NCBI GenBank assembly: GCA_017415025.1
Contig: JAFQJH010000017.1
Location: 62,001 to 126,000, forward strand
Direction: 5' to 3'
Length of the DNA: 64,000 bases
DNA from: Clostridia bacterium
GTDB taxonomy: Bacteria; Bacillota; Clostridia; Oscillospirales; Acutalibacteraceae
Both the position numbers and the translations under genes were made by a program. The first letter of the stretch is position 1. Each line of letters opens with the position of its first letter. Positions 18,518 to 25,956 of this stretch are shown in pieces. Below the pieces are notes generated by a model. The model did no database searches. It saw only the letters and a program-made list of their open reading frames with translations, and was not told the DNA's origin.

Positions 18518-18557
18518 ACAAAAAAACGCCTGCGGACCTTGTTTATCCGCAAGCGTT
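18518..18557 (-). terminator. Rho-independent terminator after the pqqD-like gene
   Basis: A 12-bp stem with one mismatch (AACGCTTGCGGA and its partner) followed on the minus strand by seven T. It separates the fnl/pqqD transcript from the kinase promoter some 35 bases downstream. Confidence 0.9.
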
Positions 18558-18573
18558 GGAAAAATATTGCATT

Positions 18574-18855
18574 TTATTCAAAAAATCCTGCTTCTTCAAG
18601 CATTGTAAGGAACTCCTGCAAATCTGCCGAAGCCTCTTCTCGCGACACGTCAAATTCCGCAGTAACGTCGTCAACAAGCTGTTCCGACGTCGTACCCTGC
18701 TGGAGCTTTTCCCAGAAAAATGAGCTGACCTCGTTGAGGATGATTATCTGCGACGTTGCGCTGTCGTCCGCGCCCTCAAGAGGAATCGCAAGGTACTCGC
18801 CTGCAATCTCACGCAGGATGTATTTCGGCTTGATTTTATAAATTCTGTCAGACAT
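18574..18855 (-). CDS. PqqD-like protein (RiPP recognition element)
   Basis: A 93-aa protein with the PqqD plan: an N-terminal three-strand part (YILREIAGEYLAIP), a strand-turn with IIILNEVSSFFWEKLQQG, then a helical part (LVDDVTAEFDVSREEASADL) closing in LEEAGFFE. PqqD domains bind the leader of a precursor peptide and hand it to a radical SAM/SPASM enzyme, and both a SPASM enzyme and an HprK-like kinase are encoded just downstream. However, it sits behind fnlC with only 15 bases between and is followed by its own terminator, so it is transcribed with the UDP-FucNAc genes rather than with the presumed partners. GGGAGG precedes the ATG. Confidence 0.85.
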   Translation of the reverse strand: MSDRIYKIKPKYILREIAGEYLAIPLEGADDSATSQIIILNEVSSFFWEKLQQGTTSEQLVDDVTAEFDVSREEASADLQEFLTMLEEAGFFE

Positions 18856-18870
18856 AATTTACCTCCCGAA

Positions 18871-20049
18871 TCAGAACTTTTTCCAGACAACGCGGTTGAC
18901 GATACCCGTATAGCTCTGGATAATTTTGACAACCTTTGTTGAGACGTTTTTATCCGCGTAATCGGGGACGGTGATGCCGTAATCCGCACATTCGCCCATT
19001 GTGATTGCGGTTTCGACCGCCTGAAGGAGCGAATCCTTGTCAATGCCGGCAAGGATGAAGCCCGCCTTGTCGAGCGCCTCGGGTCTTTCCGTTGACGTTC
19101 GGATACAAACTGCGGGGAAGCTGTGGCCGACGGAGGTAAAGAACACGCTCTCCTCGGGCAGAGTTCCGCTGTCGGAGATAACAGCGAGTGCGTTTATCTG
19201 CAGATTGTTGTAATCGTGGAAACCGAGCGGCTCATGCATAACAACTCTCTTATCAAGCTCAAAGCCTGTGCTTTCAAGTCTCTTACGGCTTCTCGGGTGG
19301 CAGGAATAGAGCACGGGAACATCGTACTTCTTCGCAATTTCGTTAATTGCCGTAAAAAGTGAAAGGAAGTTTTTATCGGTATCAATATTCTCCTCACGGT
19401 GTGCGGAAAGAAGGATATATTTCTTCTTTTCAAGACCGAGCTTTTCAAGAATATCGGACTTGCGGATTGAATCAAGGTTTTCCGTCAGCACCTCAGCCAT
19501 CGGCGAGCCCGTAACATAAATTCTTTCGGGTGCGCAGCCGCAATCGGCAAGGTAACGTCTTGCGTGCTCGGAATAAGCGAGGTTTACGTCGGAAATGATG
19601 TCAACAATTCTGCGGTTCGTCTCCTCGGGAAGGCATTCATCCTTGCAACGGTTGCCTGCTTCCATATGAAAAACGGGAATATGCAGACGCTTTGCCGGAA
19701 TTGCCGAAAGGCAGGAGTTTGTATCGCCGAGAATTAGGAGCGCATCGGGCTTTACGGCACACATCAGCTTGTAAGAGCAGTTGATGATGTTGCCGACGGT
19801 TGCGCCGAGGTCGTCACCCACAGCATCCATATAAACCTCGGGATCGTCAAGCTTAAGATCCCTGAAGAAAATTCCGTTGAGGTTGTAGTCATAATTCTGT
19901 CCCGTATGAGCGAGCATACAGTCAAAATACTTGCGGCACTTATTGATAACCGACGAAAGACGGATAATTTCCGGTCTTGTGCCGACGATGATAAGCAGCT
20001 TTAATTTGCCGTTATTTTTGAATGAATATTCCGAATAATCAAGTTTCAT
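18871..20049 (-). CDS. fnlC: UDP-N-acetyl-L-fucosamine 2-epimerase step enzyme (FnlC/CapG)
   Basis: A 392-aa member of the WecB fold. Motifs include VGTRPEIIRLSS at the start, FHMEAGNRCKDECLPEETNR in the middle and SDSGTLPEES near the end, all typical of non-hydrolysing UDP-GlcNAc 2-epimerases. As third gene of an fnlA-fnlB-fnlC (capE-capF-capG) set it most likely inverts C2 of UDP-N-acetyl-L-pneumosamine to give UDP-L-FucNAc. The start at 20049 is chosen because AAGGGA precedes it and it lies one base after the stop of fnlB. A general UDP-GlcNAc 2-epimerase is the less likely alternative given the operon. Confidence 0.88.
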   Translation of the reverse strand: MKLDYSEYSFKNNGKLKLLIIVGTRPEIIRLSSVINKCRKYFDCMLAHTGQNYDYNLNGIFFRDLKLDDPEVYMDAVGDDLGATVGNIINCSYKLMCAVKPDALLILGDTNSCLSAIPAKRLHIPVFHMEAGNRCKDECLPEETNRRIVDIISDVNLAYSEHARRYLADCGCAPERIYVTGSPMAEVLTENLDSIRKSDILEKLGLEKKKYILLSAHREENIDTDKNFLSLFTAINEIAKKYDVPVLYSCHPRSRKRLESTGFELDKRVVMHEPLGFHDYNNLQINALAVISDSGTLPEESVFFTSVGHSFPAVCIRTSTERPEALDKAGFILAGIDKDSLLQAVETAITMGECADYGITVPDYADKNVSTKVVKIIQSYTGIVNRVVWKKF

Positions 20050-20050
20050 T

Positions 20051-21268
20051 TCAGCATCCCTTTTCTGCTTCAACTTTTTCAAAAAATGTGTCGGGCTTTG
20101 CAGGATCAAAGCATTCGTTAGCCCACATCAGCGTAACCATATCCTCTGTATCGGAAAGATTGATGATGTTATGCGTGTATCCCGGAAGCATATGTACGGC
20201 TTCGATTTTTTCGCCGCTGACTTCAAAATTAAGAACCTCGTCCGAGCCGATTTTTCTCATCTGAATAAGTCCTCTGCCCGATACGACGATGAAGAATTCC
20301 CACTTTGTATTGTGCCAATGCTCACCCTTTGTAATTCCCGGCTTTGAGATATTTACCGAGAACTGTCCGTTATTAGCCGTGCGGAGAAGCTCTGTGAAGC
20401 TGCCGCGTGCATCAACGTTCATTTTAAGAGGGAAAGACACCTTTTCCTTCGGCAGATACGAAAGATAGGTCGAATAAAGCTTTTTTGCAAATGAACCGTG
20501 AGGAATTTCCGGCATAAGCAGAGTCTCCGGCTGTTTGCGGAAGGTATATAAAAGCTCCGTAATTTCGCCGAGCGTCACCTTATGTGTCACGGGAACGGCG
20601 CAGAATTTTCCGCTGTCGCAAGGAACTGCATTTACACCGTCGAACTCGCAATGATGCTCTTTACCCTCGAGTGCGCAGAGCATCTCGTCAACAAGATCGT
20701 CGATATATAAAAGCTCGAGCTGTGTTTCGGGATTGTTAACCGTAATCGGCAGGTCGTTTGCGATATTATTGCAGAAGGTTGCAACCGCGCTGTTATAATT
20801 CGGTCTGCACCATTTGCCGAAGATGTTCGGGAAACGGTAGACGAGCACCTTTGCACCCGTTTTAGCCGAATAGTCAAAATATAAATCCTCGCCCGCACGC
20901 TTGCTCTTGCCGTAATCGCCCTCGGCATATCTGCCGACAAGCGTTGCCTGAACGGAGCTTGCAAGCATAATCGGGCAGTTGTTGGAATGCTTCTGTAAAA
21001 GCGACAGAAGCTCGTTCGGAAATTCAACGTTACCCTGCACGAACTCCTCGGGGTTAACGGGTCTGTTTACACCTGCAAGATTGAACACAAAATCCGCTTT
21101 TTCGCAGAAGGAGTCCAGCTCCTCTGCGGTATTGTTAAGGTCGTATTCAAAGATTTCTTCGATTGTCAGCGCAGGATGTGTCCTGTCCTTGCCGTCGCGT
21201 ATATTCTTAAGTGCTTCGCAAAGATTTTTACCGACAAATCCTGCCGCACCTGTTACAAGTATTCTCAT
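20051..21268 (-). CDS. fnlB: Bifunctional SDR-cupin reductase (FnlB/CapF)
   Basis: A 405-aa protein with two domains. The N-terminal SDR domain (about residues 1-280) starts MRILVTGAAGFVGKNL and carries the YGKSKRAGE motif (YxxxK). The C-terminal cupin (about 290-400) has GITKGEHWHNTKWEFF, with histidines suited to metal binding. This fusion is characteristic of CapF/WbjC/FnlB, which acts second in UDP-L-FucNAc synthesis: the cupin epimerises C3 of the 4-keto intermediate and the SDR reduces it with NADPH. The gene starts two bases after the end of fnlA and is followed almost immediately by fnlC, so the three are one transcript. Confidence 0.9.
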   Translation of the reverse strand: MRILVTGAAGFVGKNLCEALKNIRDGKDRTHPALTIEEIFEYDLNNTAEELDSFCEKADFVFNLAGVNRPVNPEEFVQGNVEFPNELLSLLQKHSNNCPIMLASSVQATLVGRYAEGDYGKSKRAGEDLYFDYSAKTGAKVLVYRFPNIFGKWCRPNYNSAVATFCNNIANDLPITVNNPETQLELLYIDDLVDEMLCALEGKEHHCEFDGVNAVPCDSGKFCAVPVTHKVTLGEITELLYTFRKQPETLLMPEIPHGSFAKKLYSTYLSYLPKEKVSFPLKMNVDARGSFTELLRTANNGQFSVNISKPGITKGEHWHNTKWEFFIVVSGRGLIQMRKIGSDEVLNFEVSGEKIEAVHMLPGYTHNIINLSDTEDMVTLMWANECFDPAKPDTFFEKVEAEKGC

Positions 21269-21270
21269 AA

Positions 21271-22299
21271 TTAATACAAACCACCAAACAATTTTAATTT
21301 GAGAAGAAGCTGCTTCATTCCCTCAACGCTCAGGCGCTCGGTGTTATGAGACGTGTATTGGTCAACCGTTTCAAGATCCTTATTGCCGTCTGAAACGTAA
21401 ATATCATAGTTGAGGTTTCTGTTATCAGCCGAAATGCGGTAGAAGCCGTCAAGGTCTTCGGCGCGGAGCATTTCCTCGGTTGTTACGAGAACCTCGTAGA
21501 GCTTTTCGCCGTGGCGGCTGCCGATACAGGTGTAGCCGACATCCGAGCCCTTGAGCTCAAGCACAGCCTGAGCAAGAGTCTCAATTGTTGCGGCAGGTGC
21601 CTTCTGTACGAAGAGGTCGCCCTGCTCACCGTTCTCAAAGGCATAGAGAACGAGGTCAACCGCATCGTTAAGAGTCATCATAAAGCGTGTCATATCGGGG
21701 TTGGTAACAGTCAGCTTTTTGCCGTCGGCAATCTGCTCGCAGAAAAGAGGAATAACCGAGCCGCGCGATGCCATAACGTTGCCATAGCGTGTAAGGCAGA
21801 GCACGGGATCGCCCTCGAGCATCTGACGTGAACGTGCAATAACGTTCTTTTCCATCATAGCCTTGCTCATACCCATAGCATTGATGGGATAAGCCGCCTT
21901 ATCCGTCGAAAGGAAAACAGCCTTCTTTACACCGTTTTCAACGCAGGCGGTGATAACGTTATCCGAGCCGATAACATTTGTCTTAACAGCCTCCATCGGA
22001 TAGAACTCGCAGGAAGGAACCTGCTTGAGAGCCGCCGCATGGAAAACATAGTCCGCACCGCGGAATGCGCCGACGATTGAATTGTAATCGCGGACGTCGC
22101 CGATGTAGAACTTGATTTTTGATGAATATTCAGGGAATCTGAGCTGATACTCGTGACGCATATCGTCCTGCTTTTTCTCATCTCTGGAAACGATACGGAT
22201 TTCTCCGATATCGGATGTCAGAAAACGGTTAAGCACCGCGTTGCCGAAGCTGCCCGTACCGCCTGTGATGACGAGTACCTTGTCTTTGAAATTACTCAT
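21271..22299 (-). CDS. fnlA: UDP-GlcNAc 4,6-dehydratase/5-epimerase (FnlA/CapE)
   Basis: A 342-aa SDR that starts UDP-L-FucNAc synthesis by dehydrating UDP-GlcNAc and epimerising C5. The nucleotide motif GGTGSFGNAVL lies at residues 13-23. The catalytic strand reads STDKAAYPINAMGMSK: methionine stands where most SDRs have the catalytic tyrosine, the SMK arrangement known for CapE/WbjB/FnlA, which separates them from PseB and FlaA1. The start at 22299 (MSNFKDK) has AAGGGG eight bases upstream; a longer reading frame from 22332 lies in the presumed promoter leader. It is the first gene of the fnlABC-pqqD unit and diverges from the GH130 gene. Confidence 0.9.
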   Translation of the reverse strand: MSNFKDKVLVITGGTGSFGNAVLNRFLTSDIGEIRIVSRDEKKQDDMRHEYQLRFPEYSSKIKFYIGDVRDYNSIVGAFRGADYVFHAAALKQVPSCEFYPMEAVKTNVIGSDNVITACVENGVKKAVFLSTDKAAYPINAMGMSKAMMEKNVIARSRQMLEGDPVLCLTRYGNVMASRGSVIPLFCEQIADGKKLTVTNPDMTRFMMTLNDAVDLVLYAFENGEQGDLFVQKAPAATIETLAQAVLELKGSDVGYTCIGSRHGEKLYEVLVTTEEMLRAEDLDGFYRISADNRNLNYDIYVSDGNKDLETVDQYTSHNTERLSVEGMKQLLLKLKLFGGLY

Positions 22300-22352
22300 A
22301 AAATGAACCCCTTTTTTTACATAATACGCCATAGTAATAATTATACATTATG

Positions 22353-22381
22353 ATTATAACTCTGTTTCGACAAAAAAACAA
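22353..22381 (-). promoter_or_regulatory. Probable promoter of fnlABC-pqqD
   Basis: On the minus strand TTGTTT (22381-22376), a 17-base spacer and TATAAT (22358-22353). A second TATAAT lies 14 bases nearer the gene without a good -35, so the exact start is uncertain. Confidence 0.5.
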
Positions 22382-22399
22382 GTTTATTTTTTTGTGATA

Positions 22400-22428
22400 T
22401 TGAAATCATCTGTCAATTAAAGTATAAT
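22400..22428 (+). promoter_or_regulatory. Promoter of the GH130 gene
   Basis: TTGAAA (22400-22405), 17 bases, TATAAT (22423-22428), about 30 bases before the start codon. It lies back to back with the fnl promoter. Confidence 0.8.
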
Positions 22429-22457
22429 ATTATCAGTATTTTTTCGGAGGTAACGAT

Positions 22458-23408
22458 ATGGCAAAGATTATCGGACAGGCTATTCCCAACATTCCATGGC
22501 AGGACAAGCCCGAGGGATACAAATATCCCGTATGGCGTTATGACGGAAATCCTGTTATAACAAGAGATAACCTTTACGGTGCAAACAGCATTTTCAACTC
22601 CGCAGTCGTTCCCTACGGCGACGGCTTTGCGGGTGTTTTCAGAGTTGATAATATCAGCCGCGACCACACGCTCGTTGTCGGTTACAGTAAGGATGCAATC
22701 AATTGGGAGCTTGAGGAAAAGGTGATTTTCCGCGGCTATGACCCGAGACTTTGCGAAATTGAAGGCAAATACTATCTTTCTTGGGTAAATCTTACCCCTC
22801 ACGGAACAACAATCGGTATTGCATACACAACTGATTTCAAGGAATGGACACAGCTTGAGGATGCGTGCTATCCCGTTGCAAGAAACGGCGTGCTTTTCCC
22901 GAGAAAGGTAAACGGCGAATATCTGCTTCTTATCCGCCCCTGCGACAGAGGCCACACACCCTACGGCGACATTTACTTAAGTCACAGTAAGGATCTTACA
23001 TATTGGGGCAAGCACCGCTTTGTTATGTCCCCTGTTAAAAATTGGGAGATGACAAAGGTCGGCGCAGGTCCGACACCCATTGAGCTTGAGGACGGTTGGC
23101 TGATGTTCTACCACGGCGTACTGACAAGCTGTAACGGCTTCACTTACGCTATGGGCGCGGCAATTCTTGACAAGGACGAGCCGTGGAAGGTGCTTCACAG
23201 AGCAGATTGCTTCCTGCTCGCACCGCACGAGCTTTACGAATTTGTCGGAGACGTGCCGAACGTTGTTTTCCCCTGCGCGGCACTTGCTGATGCAGAAAGC
23301 GGAAAAATCGCAATCTACTACGGTGCGGCGGACACAAGCGTTGCACTCGCCTTCACAACGGTTGACGAGGTTGTTGATTTCATCAAAGAGCACGACCTTA
23401 ACAAGTAA
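22458..23408 (+). CDS. GH130 beta-mannoside phosphorylase
   Basis: A 316-aa cytoplasmic enzyme of the five-bladed propeller GH130 family, which phosphorolyses beta-mannosides to mannose-1-phosphate and saves ATP. Visible elements are YDGNPVITRDN near the start, RGYDPRL, VGAGPTPIELEDGWLMFYHG (basic and proline loop of the phosphate site region) and IAIYYGAADTSVAL near the end. The length fits GH130 subfamily 2, whose members act on beta-1,4-mannooligosaccharides or Man-beta-1,4-GlcNAc. No transporter or mannosidase lies beside it, so the substrate is open. CGGAGG lies upstream of the ATG. It is a single-gene transcript with its own promoter and terminator. Confidence 0.88.
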   Translation: MAKIIGQAIPNIPWQDKPEGYKYPVWRYDGNPVITRDNLYGANSIFNSAVVPYGDGFAGVFRVDNISRDHTLVVGYSKDAINWELEEKVIFRGYDPRLCEIEGKYYLSWVNLTPHGTTIGIAYTTDFKEWTQLEDACYPVARNGVLFPRKVNGEYLLLIRPCDRGHTPYGDIYLSHSKDLTYWGKHRFVMSPVKNWEMTKVGAGPTPIELEDGWLMFYHGVLTSCNGFTYAMGAAILDKDEPWKVLHRADCFLLAPHELYEFVGDVPNVVFPCAALADAESGKIAIYYGAADTSVALAFTTVDEVVDFIKEHDLNK

Positions 23409-23421
23409 AAATCAAGAAATC

Positions 23422-23454
23422 ACGGTGGCAGATTTTAAATCTGCCACCGTTTTG
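23422..23454 (+). terminator. Terminator after the GH130 gene
   Basis: A near-perfect palindrome (ACGGTGGCAGATTT and its complement) followed by TTTGTTTT, 13 bases after the stop codon. Confidence 0.9.
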
Positions 23455-23495
23455 TTTTCTGTCAGCATTAGCTTAAATCTCTGTGCCCTTGCCTG

Positions 23496-23822
23496 TTATT
23501 TTTCCGTCAAAGTTAAAGCTCTTTCAAGAAGTCTGGATTTATTATTTTCGCTTAACTCTCTAAAATAAGTTATAAGCTGTTTTTCATCTGAAGTCAAATC
23601 CTTCGATGAAATTCTGTCATTATAATCCGAAACTCCGGCAATATAATCTACTGAAACATTATAGAAATCTGCAATCAATACCGCTACATCTAATCCGATG
23701 GAACGTTCGCCACTTTCATATCTTCTGTATTGCGTTGTCTGCATATAAAGCTTCTCTGCCACTTCTTTTTGTGTTAAATCTCTATCTTCACGCAAATCAC
23801 GAAGTCTTTTAAAATAAGCCAT
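23496..23822 (-). CDS. XRE-family transcriptional regulator
   Basis: A 108-aa DNA-binding protein. Residues about 4-62 form a helix-turn-helix of the Cro/CI type (FKRLRDLREDRDLTQKEVAE, then TTQYRRYESGER and LIADFYNVSVDYIAG); the rest is a short helical tail. I place the start at the ATG at 23822 because GAAAGGGG stands six bases upstream. It diverges from the zinc-ribbon/PspC gene. Two similar dyads around that promoter (CCA N4 GTGTT) suggest that it represses its neighbour and itself. No phage genes are near, so a local stress or envelope regulator is more likely than a prophage repressor. Confidence 0.85.
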   Translation of the reverse strand: MAYFKRLRDLREDRDLTQKEVAEKLYMQTTQYRRYESGERSIGLDVAVLIADFYNVSVDYIAGVSDYNDRISSKDLTSDEKQLITYFRELSENNKSRLLERALTLTEK

Positions 23823-23877
23823 AGTATTCCCCTTTCTCATATATGTAATTTATGATATAGAAAAATACCAAACGGTG

Positions 23878-23906
23878 TTGACAAACAGCGTAATCAGTGC
23901 TAATAT
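23878..23906 (+). promoter_or_regulatory. Promoter of the zinc-ribbon/PspC gene
   Basis: TTGACA (23878-23883), 17 bases, TAATAT (23901-23906). The -35 box overlaps one operator-like site and a second lies just downstream of the -10 box. Confidence 0.8.
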
Positions 23907-23913
23907 ATTATTT

Positions 23914-23935
23914 AATAACACCATTTAGTGTTATT
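23914..23935. promoter_or_regulatory. Operator-like dyad between XRE gene and PspC gene
   Basis: Perfect 8-bp inverted repeat AATAACAC/GTGTTATT with a 6-base centre. Its core CCATTTAGTGTT resembles CCAAACGGTGTT at 23869-23880, which overlaps the -35 box. Both are candidate binding sites of the XRE protein. Confidence 0.5.
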
Positions 23936-23966
23936 CACAATATATAAACTCAAGGAGGACAATATT

Positions 23967-24338
23967 ATGTATTGCAAAAACTGCGGAGCGGAAGTTAATG
24001 CAAATCAAGCCATTTGCTTAAAGTGCGGCGTAAAGACCAGTGAAGGTAATTCATTTTGCTCTAACTGCGGAAATGCAATGAATCCCGGTGCTGCTGTTTG
24101 TTTGAATTGCGGTGTCGCTCAGGTATCAGAAAAAGATAAGGACTCAAACAACGGAAAACTCACAAGAGTCAAAAAAGGAAAAATCATAGCCGGCGTTCAC
24201 AGCGGTTTAGGTAAAAAGTTTGGTTGCAGTCCGTGGATTTTCAGAATTTTACATCTCATACTACATTTTGTTTTTGTCGGTTTTCTTATCGACATCGTTT
24301 ACATAATTGCGGCAATCGCAATACCATACGAAGGCTGA
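23967..24338 (+). CDS. Double zinc-ribbon PspC-domain membrane protein
   Basis: A 123-aa protein with two N-terminal zinc ribbons, each two CxxC knuckles (YCKNCG with CLKCG, then FCSNCG with CLNCG, residues about 2-50), a basic linker, and a C-terminal PspC domain (GKIIAGVHSGLGKKFGCSPW, then hydrophobic segments to residue 120). PspC proteins act at the membrane in envelope-stress responses; the zinc ribbons may bind a partner. The start at 23967 follows AAGGAGG by eight bases. It stands alone between its own promoter and terminator and diverges from the XRE regulator, which probably controls it. The function is inferred from the family only. Confidence 0.85.
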   Translation: MYCKNCGAEVNANQAICLKCGVKTSEGNSFCSNCGNAMNPGAAVCLNCGVAQVSEKDKDSNNGKLTRVKKGKIIAGVHSGLGKKFGCSPWIFRILHLILHFVFVGFLIDIVYIIAAIAIPYEG

Positions 24339-24352
24339 TTTTTTAAAAAACT

Positions 24353-24400
24353 ATGGTTCTGTCAATTCTGTTTTTCGAATTGGCAGAACCATTTTTATTA
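24353..24400. terminator. Bidirectional terminator between PspC gene and xylB
   Basis: A 16-bp stem with one G-T pair (ATGGTTCTGTCAATTC) followed by TTTTTATTATTTTT on the plus strand and by AGTTTTTT on the minus strand. It serves the two convergent genes. Confidence 0.85.
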
Positions 24401-24454
24401 TTTTTACTCAACAAATACCTTTTAGTCAGCATAACTTGTGCACTTGCCAACTTT

Positions 24455-25954
24455 TTACACCTGAGCCAAATCCTTATATGTATCTTTAAGATTTGCGTAA
24501 AGTGATTTGTAGATTTTATGATATTTCATATACTGCGCTGTTTTTTCGCTGTCGGAATAAACAGCGTTATCGTTATAGCTTACCATTGCTTCGCACGCCT
24601 TCTCAACACTCGGGTATATTCCCGCACCGACAGCCGCAAGCACTGCAACGCCCAAAGCAGGGCCCTCACTCGAGAGAGCGGTTTTGACAGGCACTGCAAA
24701 AATATCGCAGAGCATCTGTCGCCAGAAGGCACTTTTTCCGCCGCCTCCGCAGACGAGCATTTCCGCGGGAGAAATTCCCATCTCCTTAAGCACGCAAACG
24801 CAGTCATAAAGCGAATAGCTGACACCCTCAAGCACCGCGCGGATGAAATGCGCCCTTGTGTGCATTGCGGAAATTCCGAAGAACACACCGCGGCAATCGG
24901 GGTCAAGGTGAGGTGTTCTCTCTCCCATAAGATACGGAAGATAAATAAGTCTGTCACAGCCGACGGGAATTTTGTCCGCCTCTGCTGTCATAATATCGTA
25001 ATTTGTGCCCTCTTCGCAGAACTGCTTTCTGAACCACTGCAGGGAAAGTCCCGCGCCCTGGGTAACACCCATAACGTGCCACTTGCCCGGAACTGCACAG
25101 CAGAAGGTATGAACTCTGCCCGATTTGTCGATAACGGGTGAATCCGTGTGTGCAAAAACAACGCCCGATGTGCCGATTGTCGTGAAAGCCTTGCCCTCGC
25201 TGACAACGCCCATTCCGACAGCCGCGGCGGCATTGTCTCCTGCTCCGCCGACAACGAGAGTTTCCTCGGAAAGTCCCGTCTTTTCTGCGGTTTCTTTATT
25301 GATTCTGCCCGTAACCTCGGGAGATTCGTAAACCTTCGGCAGATACTCCTCCTTAATGCCGAGAGCATCAATCATAACCTGTGACCAGCATCTGTTCGGA
25401 ACGTCGAGAAGCTGCATTCCCGAAGCATCGGAAACCTCGGTTGCAAAGTCGCCCGTAAGCTTGAAACGAAGATAGTCTTTAGGCAGAAGGATGTGTCTGC
25501 ATCTTTCAAAAATCTCGGGCTCGTTGTTCTTAACCCAAAGAATTTTTGATGCGGTAAAGCCCGTCAGTGCAGGGTTTGCCGTAATTTCAGTGAGCTTTTC
25601 GCGTGTGAGCTTTTCTGTCAGCTCGTCGCACTCGTTGCCCGTTCTCTGATCACACCAGATGATTGACGGTCGGAGCACCTCGCAGTTTTCGTCGAGCATA
25701 ACGAGTCCGTGCATCTGACCCGAAATGCCGAGAGAAACAATGTCCTCTTTACTGACACCGCTGTTTTTCACAACTTCCGTGATAGTCTCGACGCCTGCGT
25801 TATACCAATCGGCAGGCTCCTGCTCCGCCCAGCCGTTTTTCGGCTGATAAAGCGGATATTCACGGCTCGACGAGCAGACAACGTTGCCCTTTTCGTCAAA
25901 CAAAACGGTCTTTGTTGCAGAGGTGCCGAGGTCTATTCCCAATACATATTTCAT
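24455..25954 (-). CDS. xylB: Xylulokinase
   Basis: A 499-aa FGGY-family kinase that phosphorylates D-xylulose to xylulose-5-phosphate in the cytoplasm. The N-terminal ATPase motif GIDLGTSATKT, SGQMHGLVMLD, the WCDQRTGNE strand, GERTPHLDP and GGGGKSAFWRQM are all as in XylB, and the length is typical. It is the last gene of a GH3-xylA-xylB transcript; only two bases separate it from xylA, and GGTGAAT serves as ribosome binding site. The product enters the pentose phosphate pathway. Confidence 0.95.
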   Translation of the reverse strand: MKYVLGIDLGTSATKTVLFDEKGNVVCSSSREYPLYQPKNGWAEQEPADWYNAGVETITEVVKNSGVSKEDIVSLGISGQMHGLVMLDENCEVLRPSIIWCDQRTGNECDELTEKLTREKLTEITANPALTGFTASKILWVKNNEPEIFERCRHILLPKDYLRFKLTGDFATEVSDASGMQLLDVPNRCWSQVMIDALGIKEEYLPKVYESPEVTGRINKETAEKTGLSEETLVVGGAGDNAAAAVGMGVVSEGKAFTTIGTSGVVFAHTDSPVIDKSGRVHTFCCAVPGKWHVMGVTQGAGLSLQWFRKQFCEEGTNYDIMTAEADKIPVGCDRLIYLPYLMGERTPHLDPDCRGVFFGISAMHTRAHFIRAVLEGVSYSLYDCVCVLKEMGISPAEMLVCGGGGKSAFWRQMLCDIFAVPVKTALSSEGPALGVAVLAAVGAGIYPSVEKACEAMVSYNDNAVYSDSEKTAQYMKYHKIYKSLYANLKDTYKDLAQV

Positions 25955-25956
25955 AA

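Noticed and set aside
23496..24338. Prophage remnant suggested by an XRE repressor with divergent operators
   Set aside because: No integrase, structural or lysis gene nearby; the divergent partner is a zinc-ribbon/PspC protein of cellular type.
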